Part shown: positions 6,901 to 12,311 of the stretch, piece by piece
Layout: the number at the start of each line of letters is the position of its first letter
Position numbering within the stretch: position 1 is the stretch's first letter
DNA from: Lachnoclostridium sp. UBA933
Lineage (GTDB): Bacteria; Bacillota; Clostridia; Lachnospirales; Lachnospiraceae
Length of the DNA stretch: 15,525 bases
Assembly: GCA_002293545.1 (NCBI GenBank)
Contig: DBDL01000050.1
Span: 1-15,525 of the forward strand
Direction: 5' to 3'
Program-made: the position numbers and the translations under genes
The notes under the pieces: model-generated
What the model saw: only the letters and a program-made list of their open reading frames with translations
Databases searched by the model: none
Told to the model about the DNA's origin: nothing

Positions 6901-8113
6901 ATGTATGGGGAAGTGAAGTACCAAACGTTGCTTCTTCCTCTTGAATCATGCTGTCTTCCTTTTTGGCTAAATACATACGAAGTCCGGGACCGCCGGGTAT
7001 GGTTCCTTCCACGGTAACGGCAAGTCTTTTGCCTGCCGCCAGTGTATGCGGAAGGTCAAATGCCAATCCCTGCTGCTGTCCCGTCACTTCCACCTTTCCC
7101 GCAGATACCGCAAATCCGGATTCATTACCGTATACACTCTGAACCTGGCTCAAATCCAATATGTACGCATTATCCGGAAGCTCTGTCGGCTCCGGCGTCA
7201 GTACCGGCGTCGGTGACGCTGCCGGTGTGGGTGACAATGCCGGTGTCGGTGAATTTATCGTTCCTCCTTCATTTATGACAATGCCGTCCGAACGGATATA
7301 AATGACCGCATTATTATTGTCGGTTACTTTTGCATATACAATATTATGGGAACCCTTTTGCAATATCGGTCTGTCATTGTCATCATATGCTGTATAAGGC
7401 AGTGTCTTTGCTTGGTCTAAGTCTACATCCCTGTCCGTGATATAGTAACCGATATCAGCAATGTCAGCCGAAGATTCTGCTGTAATCCGAACCTCCTGCT
7501 CGTCATTGTGAATAATGCCAAATGAAATCACTTCTAAGAATGATTCCCAAAAATCACTCAAAATCGTTATTTTGGCTGTCAGGGCTGTCACCGGATCATC
7601 CGTCGGTAACGGCGTATCACTAATGCCTGCTGTCGAAGTCGGCGGCAGGGTGTTATGAATACGCGCTGTCGGCGACGGCGTTTGTCCGCCGTCCGGAGTC
7701 CGGGTCGGCGGCGGGGTACCCTCACTGCTTACTGTTGGTTTTGGTTTCGGGGCTTTGGTAGGCTTTGGTTTCACCCGGCTGACCACCCGTACTTTACATG
7801 TCAAAACTTTTTTCGTCCGATTCTTCCGATACGTACACCGGATTTTCGTTGTACCTTTCCGTATTGCCTTTACAACACCCTTTTTGGAAACCTTTGCAAT
7901 TCTTTTGTTTTTTGATTTCCATTTTATCTTTGCTCTTTTTGCCGCTTTTTTTACTTTTAATTTTCTCTTCTGCCCTTGGGTCAATACAATGGATTTTGCG
8001 CTTAGTTTCGGCTTTGCCGCCGCTTCTGAAAATACTGCCGTGACCGGCGTCAGCATTTGCAGTATCATCGCAAGTATTATAAATCCTGCAAATCTTTTTA
8101 ACCGATTTCTCAT
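3917..8113 (-). CDS. Modular secreted GH10 endo-beta-1,4-xylanase with CBM22 and a C-terminal beta-helix domain
   Basis: A 1398-residue extracellular enzyme cleaving internal xylan bonds. I chose the ATG at 8113: it opens a clean signal peptide (MRNRLKRF then a hydrophobic core, cleavage near residue 33) and has GGTGG eight bases upstream. The frame stays open to 8197 but without a ribosome binding site. Domains in order: Lys-rich Ig-like module (35-113), Pro/Thr linker, chitobiase-like module (180-282), linker, CBM-like beta-sandwich (316-440), 7-residue repeat linker (442-490), CBM22 (501-642, with GRAKAWHG), GH10 (650-1016), linker, right-handed beta-helix (1057-1398). GH10 landmarks are TFGNEMKPD, LLWHSQTPNWF, acid/base Glu810 in YDVVNEV and nucleophile Glu933 in QITELDIH, all intact. 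The beta-helix repeats AGIG...INGG and shares a C-terminal DxVYVxxADxHI motif with the protein at 8863-10107. There is no sortase or SLH anchor. It is unusually long for GH10 proteins. Confidence 0.95.
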   Translation of the reverse strand: MRNRLKRFAGFIILAMILQMLTPVTAVFSEAAAKPKLSAKSIVLTQGQKRKLKVKKAAKRAKIKWKSKNKRIAKVSKKGVVKAIRKGTTKIRCTYRKNRTKKVLTCKVRVVSRVKPKPTKAPKPKPTVSSEGTPPPTRTPDGGQTPSPTARIHNTLPPTSTAGISDTPLPTDDPVTALTAKITILSDFWESFLEVISFGIIHNDEQEVRITAESSADIADIGYYITDRDVDLDQAKTLPYTAYDDNDRPILQKGSHNIVYAKVTDNNNAVIYIRSDGIVINEGGTINSPTPALSPTPAASPTPVLTPEPTELPDNAYILDLSQVQSVYGNESGFAVSAGKVEVTGQQQGLAFDLPHTLAAGKRLAVTVEGTIPGGPGLRMYLAKKEDSMIQEEEATFGTSLPHTWISTAKESCTRIHIKGARGVTITKGVIITKVIIAYLDEAAVTEPPAAVTTPPAAATTPPAKATTPPVTVTTPPAAVTTPPAGETSEPVITKNPVALQEDFEDGEHPFTGRDTAEILTVQNGGYEDSKSLLISGRAKAWHGASVDMLDRMEPYQAYTVEAYVKHTVSGDKSIKCMFDYIDTNGVQTYPTVAKVKVPQNNWVKISATVTAPGDASALSMYFEMENYTNDFIIDNITVQRKFMDKEAVLAVGSLQEAFGSKFDMGVAVSIPHLKNPDIADFIKHHYRTITFGNEMKPDTILLETPSIEAEDGMPVINETMLDQCMTLAEQNDLKVRYHTLLWHSQTPNWFFCEDYKVEYDGSGTALTNITNLVNKETMLARIRSYITKVVTYLETNYPGAIYAYDVVNEVVEGGRLRTIADKSLYGAIFNAGTEVSDLVGETTYITEAFKAAKEAAIACGSSAKMFYNDYNGYSSGARRAIVAALADSKTGGYVDGIGMQSHLTNLGGSDSDNIKNSLNHFTSNGYEVQITELDIHNKDNSAEGNKVLAARYKMLFEQVLGLMNTNSLNLTNVTFWGLTDFDTWLTEQKGETSYPLLFDGDYLPKAAYYAVMETAPEAPPATPPPVTTPLVTPPSVTVQPGETPPANETPPPPGTGVLSIADGSIEINAIGYKINNGPQIPYTGDYIINGGGISSANAIKVNGGSHNIEIRDLVINEPSGANPIQLIGGAEVNLTVTGQNSLLSKQYFAGIEVIKGTTLTVSGTGELKVTGGTGSAGIGASGNDSDSYTSTLGTIIVDSGTIIANGGRNGAGIGDSRVGKGGTIVINGGNIFAKSQGNAAGIGGGGSDWRTAGEYEGLYITVNGGIMSLGGSSADIGWGKGASDASVKNYSRLEVYGGSIHYANNKGKGAFEEPTKDTYTGIKIDIKSLNLQTVDAVYVDDADQHIQGFHSDANGKASNTIALQLFMTKDVPHTVRIVSGGTTYTYSVSNNTAVFVP
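6660..6785 (-). repeat. Six 21-base tandem repeats encoding a Pro/Thr linker in the xylanase
   Basis: Six head-to-tail degenerate units of 21 bases begin at 6660, 6681, 6702, 6723, 6744 and 6765. Each encodes seven residues of the type PPAAVTT on the minus strand. The repeat forms the flexible linker between the CBM-like module and CBM22. Copy number is likely to vary between strains by slippage or recombination. Confidence 0.85.
7187..7252 (-). repeat. Short 18-base repeats encoding an SPTPA linker in the xylanase
   Basis: About three and a half 18-base units encode SPTPAL, SPTPAA, SPTPVL and TPEP. They form the linker between the chitobiase-like module and the CBM-like module, the same low-complexity design as the 21-base repeat further downstream in this gene. 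Confidence 0.7.
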
Positions 8114-8186
8114 TTTGTACACCACCATTCTGGTTTTATATTGGTATCTTTCCGTATTGCGTATTTCTTTTCTTACTAATTCCAAT

Positions 8187-8224
8187 GAAACTCGCAAGGA
8201 TCCTGTCGCTCCGCTGCGAGTTTC
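8187..8224. other. Strong hairpin upstream of the GH10 gene
   Basis: Perfect 10-base arms, GAAACTCGCA (8187-8196) and TGCGAGTTTC (8215-8224), surround an 18-base loop that contains the palindrome AGGATCCT. It lies 73 bases upstream of the chosen xylanase start and 37 bases past the 40-residue small gene. Read on the minus strand it is not followed by a T tract; read on the plus strand it is followed by T-rich DNA. It could be a leader structure, an attenuator or a dispersed intergenic element. I see no convincing -10/-35 pair between it and the xylanase. Confidence 0.5.
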
Positions 8225-8261
8225 TTTGTATTGTGTTTATGTTTGTAAATGAAACTGCCGT

Positions 8262-8384
8262 TTAAGGATTGATGTTATCCAAGTCATCCACCGGTACTCC
8301 GACTTCTCCCGGACTTGCTGTAATGACATCTTCATTTTCAAACTGTATCACATTTATAACAGGTGTATCATATTTGGTTTTCAT
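8262..8384 (-). CDS. 40-residue small protein of unknown function
   Basis: A 40-residue protein beginning MKTKYDTPVINVIQFENED, continuing V-I-T-A-S-P-G and ending in an acidic tail (VDDLDNINP). The ATG at 8384 follows AAAGGAG, though with a longer than ideal gap of about 12 bases. I recall small Lachnospiraceae proteins of the pattern M-K-K-x-Y-x-x-P-x-(I/V)-x-V-I-x-F-E-x-E-D-V-I-T-x-S as common and unexplained; the match here covers that whole pattern, which supports a real gene. There is no signal peptide, membrane segment or Cys. It lies between the broken beta-helix gene (58 bases upstream) and the xylanase. The pattern could also suit a precursor peptide, but I see no modification enzyme nearby. 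Confidence 0.6.
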   Translation of the reverse strand: MKTKYDTPVINVIQFENEDVITASPGEVGVPVDDLDNINP

Positions 8385-8442
8385 AATAGTTTACCGCTCC
8401 TTTCAAAAGATAAATATTTACGGTTTATTTCAATTCATTTAT

Positions 8443-8862
8443 CTACACATTGCCCTCAACTTTATCTACAATACCATTCAGGAAAGTTTTTTCCGTTTCA
8501 TTATATTTTGCATCTATATCCGGGTCTGCAAGAGCTTTTTGTGCCACATCATACATACTGGAGGATTTTACCGCACCATATATGATTTTCCTGGAGGCAT
8601 CCTGGTATTTTAATACGATATACGGTTTCACGGCATATTCTGTTGCATAATTTTCTTCTTTTATCCCCGAACTTTCTGTTCCGATCAGCACGGAAACATA
8701 TTCTGTTTTGCCATCTGCCTGATTATAGATAATATCAACCGGATCCGCACCTTTTTTGTATGCAATACCCCTGACGCCGTTTGTGAAAGATAAATCATCC
8801 GGATTCAATGTAAAATCAATATATCCGCTGGTTGTATAATTACGGTCACCGGTAATGACATC
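8443..8862 (-). pseudogene. Detached C-terminal part of the secreted beta-helix protein, downstream of an in-frame TAA
   Basis: Directly after the TAA at 8863-8865 the same reading frame stays open for 139 codons to a TAG at 8443. It begins DVITGDRNYTTSGYIDF. The text continues smoothly: the upstream side has GTSIRTTNPAGIRFG and EYGVLVQKKEAL, the downstream side has VRGIAY, YAVKPYIVLKY and MYDVAQKALAD. Together they read as one C-terminal domain that I know from Firmicute surface proteins (ASIR...GIRF...YGTL...RGY.Y). The fragment has no ribosome binding site of its own; the first possible start is a TTG at 8808 without a Shine-Dalgarno sequence. It is therefore probably untranslated, unless the stop is read through or is a sequencing error. 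Confidence 0.75.
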
Positions 8863-10107
8863 TTATTTTGTCAGCGCTTCTTTTTTCTGTACAAGAACTC
8901 CGTACTCTTCTATCTCATACCCGTCATTGTTTGCATCCAATGCTCTGAGATCATCTGAAATTTTGTAACCAAAACGGATTCCCGCCGGATTGGTTGTACG
9001 GATTGATGTTCCCATGAATTCAAAGGTGCCGTCTAATGTTTCTTCTAATGTTGCCGTCATATCGGCTTCTAAAACATTTGCGGAATATTGATAGGTTGTC
9101 CCGTTCTGTACAACATCAATGGTATACTCATTATTCTTTTGCAGATATAAAAACAGTCCTCCGTCGCCGTGAAGATTTTCAATATGGTTGTCTGCCCCGT
9201 TGACATATACCGAATCAACATCAGAACCGGTTAATCCGGGAATGGTAACTTTCATAAAACCCTGCGAGGTTTTATAAGCGGATCTGATAAGGTTTCCTGA
9301 TGCCGCCGTAAGATTTCCGCCGTTAATCTTTATATCATCCGTACCGCTCGTAGAATTGCCGCCGATTCCATATGTACCGCCGTTACCGGATGTTGCGCTG
9401 ATGGTTCCCCCGTTTATAATAACGGGAGTAAGGTTTGCTGCCGCCACACTATTACCGGTTCCAATTCCCGGACTTTGACCGTTGCTTACTGCCGTAATGA
9501 AACCAACGTTAATGATGACGATACCGCCGCCTCCGGACGCACTATATCCGCTCCCGATACCGACACCGCCTTGTACATCCAATATTCCGCTGTCAATCGT
9601 TATGCTCCCGCACTTTTGACTGGCATTTCCGCCGATTGCAGCCGGCCTTCCGTTGCTTCCGGTTGTTTTGGCAGTCAATGTGCCGCTTCCCCGGATAATC
9701 AAATTCGCGCCTTCTTCCACATTAATGATGGCAAGTGAGTTACTGTTGTTTGTCGAAAAATTATTAACCCCTTCAATGGTTAAATAAACCGTTGCTCCCG
9801 CTTTTATGCATACCGGACTTATTGTATTATTCATTACATCCAAATCCTTAAATACAACGCCGTACTTCTCTCCTTCCGCTCCGGACCCGATTACAATGTT
9901 TTTCCCGCTGGCAGAAGTTCCGGTAAATAAATACTCTCCCTCCGCCGTTATTGCCAGTTCACTGTTGGCTGCCGCTGAAACATCAAGTTCGGTCTGCCCT
10001 CCCGCCGCTTTCACACCTCCTGCCTGCGGCATAAACACGACAGATGCAAGCATTACCATAATCAGCAATCCTGCCATTCCTTTTTTCTTTCGCTTTCTCA
10101 TAATCAT
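8863..10107 (-). CDS. Secreted right-handed beta-helix (carbohydrate-binding-like) protein, cut short by an in-frame TAA
   Basis: The product is 414 residues. The ATG at 10107 is preceded by AAAAGGAGG at ideal spacing and opens a signal peptide (MIMRKRKKKG, hydrophobic stretch, cleavage near VKAA, residue 35); the 13 extra codons up to 10146 lie upstream of that site and are rejected. Residues 40-290 are glycine-rich beta-helix coils of the type GIG...I.INGG.I.A.SG, as in Cthe_2159-like carbohydrate-binding proteins. Residues 297-315 carry DSVYVNGADNHIENLHGD, matching the end of the xylanase. From about 365 a surface-protein domain starts (GTSIRTTNPAGIRFG) and is interrupted by TAA at 8863-8865. 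The probable full length is 553 residues. No catalytic residues are recognised; a glycan-binding or adhesion role is inferred. A consensus promoter lies at 10209-10238. Confidence 0.85.
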   Translation of the reverse strand: MIMRKRKKKGMAGLLIMVMLASVVFMPQAGGVKAAGGQTELDVSAAANSELAITAEGEYLFTGTSASGKNIVIGSGAEGEKYGVVFKDLDVMNNTISPVCIKAGATVYLTIEGVNNFSTNNSNSLAIINVEEGANLIIRGSGTLTAKTTGSNGRPAAIGGNASQKCGSITIDSGILDVQGGVGIGSGYSASGGGGIVIINVGFITAVSNGQSPGIGTGNSVAAANLTPVIINGGTISATSGNGGTYGIGGNSTSGTDDIKINGGNLTAASGNLIRSAYKTSQGFMKVTIPGLTGSDVDSVYVNGADNHIENLHGDGGLFLYLQKNNEYTIDVVQNGTTYQYSANVLEADMTATLEETLDGTFEFMGTSIRTTNPAGIRFGYKISDDLRALDANNDGYEIEEYGVLVQKKEALTK

Positions 10108-10208
10108 TGTTTCCTCCTTTTGTAAAAATTTACACACATAACTCATACTGTTAAAAATAATTGTATGAATCGTAAAAACGTTACAATGTTATATTGTTGT
10201 ATGATATT

Positions 10209-10238
10209 ATTATACGTCAAGATATACGGATTTGTCAA
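10209..10238 (-). promoter_or_regulatory. Consensus sigma-A promoter for the secreted beta-helix gene
   Basis: On the minus strand a perfect TTGACA (10233-10238) and a perfect TATAAT (10209-10214) are separated by 18 bases, in AT-rich DNA. Transcription should begin near 10202, leaving a leader of about 95 bases before the ATG at 10107. This is the best promoter in the window. Confidence 0.85.
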
Positions 10239-10311
10239 TCATTTAATTGTGCATACCGTACAGAATTTATTAACATTTATATGTTTTTTTGTGAACATTT
10301 CATGAACGAAT

Positions 10312-10341
10312 CCTGTCGGAGCAAAAAATTCCTCCTACGGG
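10312..10341. other. Imperfect hairpin after the glycosyltransferase operon
   Basis: Arms 10312-10321 (CCTGTCGGAG) and 10332-10341 (CTCCTACGGG) pair at eight of ten positions around a 10-base loop containing an A tract. It starts 44 bases past the stop codon at 10386 and precedes the promoter at 10209-10238, a natural place for a terminator. The minus-strand reading is not followed by a clear T tract, so termination is only possible. It shares CGACAGGAT with the hairpin at 8187-8224. Confidence 0.4.
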
Positions 10342-10385
10342 TTATGGTTGTATTTTATTTCCTGTACTTCCATTTTCTTGTCATC

Positions 10386-12311
10386 TTATTTTTCTTTCAG
10401 TATCAGGGATAGCTTCCGTCCAAAATCAAAGACAATCTGTTCTTCAATACGATATATCTCATCTCCGTACGCCAGTTCCCTCTTTTCTTTTTTCTCCTTC
10501 GATTCCGCACCGTCTTTTTTTAAAAAATCATCCCTTTCCTCATCCGGCGCCGCCACAACATCAAAAATTCCTTCCATTCGCAATAAATTCCGGTTATAGG
10601 TGAGAAACTGACTGTCTTTCCGCATTCCCGTAAATATTTTTTCATAATCCCTTTGGTCATAAAACCATTTCTTTTTTACGTCCAATGAATTCATCAGAAT
10701 GCAAAAACAGGAAATAAGCGGACCATAATATACAGCGTAATCAAATGAAGCATACCCAAGTATCCTAATCCATTCGTTACTGCATTCTTTCGGGTTGATT
10801 CTGCGCAAAATTCTTTTCATATTGTCATGATAAAATAAATTGCTCATGGCGTAATGAAACGAAATGTATTCACGGGGAATCTGAACCATCCTGCCGGTGC
10901 GGTAAAACACCCGCACATTTTTATTGATTTGCTTCTCCGCCCTGCTCTCTGCTTCAAAGTTCAGACGGTTGTCCGATACCAGCGTCACATCGTATCTTTC
11001 GTAGTCAATCCGATTCAGCATCTGAAATAAAGACAACTGCCAATACTCGCAATAATCACTGTCCTGATTGTTCAGCGGAGATATGATCAATACTTTCTCT
11101 TTTTCACCGGATAATTTCTTGCCCAAAATCATTTTTCTTATATTAAATGCATGTTTAATATTTCTGCTTTCTAAAAAACCCGATTCTTTTTCGGCAATCA
11201 ACCTCTTTTTCCATTTTATATAATTCTCTTTGTATTTTTTCTTATACTTGTCTTCCCGTCGTATATACTGGAACACCTCAAGCGGTGTGTGTGCGACGGC
11301 ACCCGGCAGTTCATCCTCCGGTATGATTTCACCGCCGCGAAGCTTGTACAGGTCCGTAAAGATTACCATCCTGCCGGTTGCCATAAAGTCAAACATATCT
11401 CCGGCACCATCTCCGACGACGATGTCCGCTGCGGCGAGCCATTCATTCATCCGATAAAAGGCTTCCAGAACCAAAATATCCGTATTTTCCAGTTTATCCT
11501 TGACAGCGGCAGTTTCCGGCGGAATCAATTTCATACAAATTTGATAGTCTTTGGAGTCCAGTATCCGCTCCAATTGCCCGGCAAATTTGATCTTTTGATC
11601 CAAAAGCCCGTTTTTTCCGAATATAATCAAGATTTGTTTTTTTTGCGGACAAAGCCCTTGCCTTCGGCATACTATCTTTGCCTTTTTCTGGGGAGTATCC
11701 CGTACCACTTCATGTCTTGGCGCTATGATTTCAAGCAGCTTCCCTTCATATATATTTTCCAGCTTGTACTGCTTCCGGAACACTTCTTCGGTGTAATAAC
11801 TGCTTGGTGATACAATAATATTGCTGCACAAATAATCCTTACATTTCTCTCCTGCCGAAACAAGATAGTTTTCTTCTTTATGAAACCCTGTTTTAAAATT
11901 CTGGAATGCCTGTTCGGTCTTGATATACATTTGATCCTCCCGGCGGATAAACCAAGCCGGGAAATCGGTATTGGAAACGAGGTATTTTGCCTGCGCCATG
12001 TATTTGATATATTTTCTGCTTTTATTGGTAATAAAATGAACCTGATGGTTCCGCCGATATTCCGCTTCAAAGGCTTTCCCTATTTTTTTATTCCGGACGA
12101 TCCATATATATTGAAAGTCCGAATAGCTTTTATCCGCCAGCAATACGTCAAAAATCGCTTTGGGGTCCCCGTCCATCGAAAACCCGTTATTGGATTCAAA
12201 GAGACACGTATGCCTTCGCAGCGGATACTGTATACATTCCGCATAATAAAAATGTATATTCCGCTTTCTTGCTTCTTTGATTTGCTTTCTGATTTGCTTT
12301 TTATCTTTCAT
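10386..12311 (-). CDS. Degenerate paralogue of the TagF-like/GT4 fusion (probable pseudoenzyme)
   Basis: A 641-residue protein. The ATG at 12311 overlaps the end of the upstream gene by 11 bases (TATGAAAGATAA) with GAGGAGG nine bases before it, so translation is probably coupled; the open frame up to 12473 is only overlap. Residues 1-400 align along their length with the TagF-like half of the upstream protein, but the key motifs are gone: TWHGIPLK reads TEQAFQNFK (132-140), the V-K-P-H motif reads M-K-L-I (260-263), and ADYSSIYFDF reads GDGAGDMFDF (300-309). Residues 405-560 match the N-terminal half of its GT4 domain (INKNVRV against INKNARV), but the GT4 nucleotide-binding half with its E-x7-E motif is missing; a charged tail follows. 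It probably lacks transferase activity and may be an accessory subunit or scaffold. It is not a decayed gene: the frame is intact. Confidence 0.8.
   Translation of the reverse strand: MKDKKQIRKQIKEARKRNIHFYYAECIQYPLRRHTCLFESNNGFSMDGDPKAIFDVLLADKSYSDFQYIWIVRNKKIGKAFEAEYRRNHQVHFITNKSRKYIKYMAQAKYLVSNTDFPAWFIRREDQMYIKTEQAFQNFKTGFHKEENYLVSAGEKCKDYLCSNIIVSPSSYYTEEVFRKQYKLENIYEGKLLEIIAPRHEVVRDTPQKKAKIVCRRQGLCPQKKQILIIFGKNGLLDQKIKFAGQLERILDSKDYQICMKLIPPETAAVKDKLENTDILVLEAFYRMNEWLAAADIVVGDGAGDMFDFMATGRMVIFTDLYKLRGGEIIPEDELPGAVAHTPLEVFQYIRREDKYKKKYKENYIKWKKRLIAEKESGFLESRNIKHAFNIRKMILGKKLSGEKEKVLIISPLNNQDSDYCEYWQLSLFQMLNRIDYERYDVTLVSDNRLNFEAESRAEKQINKNVRVFYRTGRMVQIPREYISFHYAMSNLFYHDNMKRILRRINPKECSNEWIRILGYASFDYAVYYGPLISCFCILMNSLDVKKKWFYDQRDYEKIFTGMRKDSQFLTYNRNLLRMEGIFDVVAAPDEERDDFLKKDGAESKEKKEKRELAYGDEIYRIEEQIVFDFGRKLSLILKEK

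Noticed and set aside
8114..8197. 28-codon N-terminal extension of the GH10 gene starting at a TTG
   Set aside because: No ribosome binding site stands before it, it would bury the signal peptide, and its first codons overlap the 8187-8224 hairpin. The ATG at 8113 has GGTGG upstream.
8408..8444. AGATAAAT / ATTTATCT inverted repeat
   Set aside because: Eight A/T-rich pairs with a 21-base loop in AT-rich DNA can easily arise by chance, and it overlaps the stop codon at 8443.
8863..8865. TAA as a recoded selenocysteine or pyrrolysine codon, or a programmed frameshift site
   Set aside because: Sec uses TGA and Pyl uses TAG, and the downstream part is in the same phase so no frameshift is needed. 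A nonsense change, readthrough or sequence error remains.
10108..10146. 13-codon N-terminal extension of the beta-helix protein
   Set aside because: The strong AAAAGGAGG lies inside this stretch and clearly serves the ATG at 10107, which starts a normal signal peptide.
10171..10190. Possible operator or cre-like site (CGTAAAAACGTTACA) in the beta-helix gene leader
   Set aside because: The spacing does not fit the cre consensus, and the symmetry is too poor to name a regulator.
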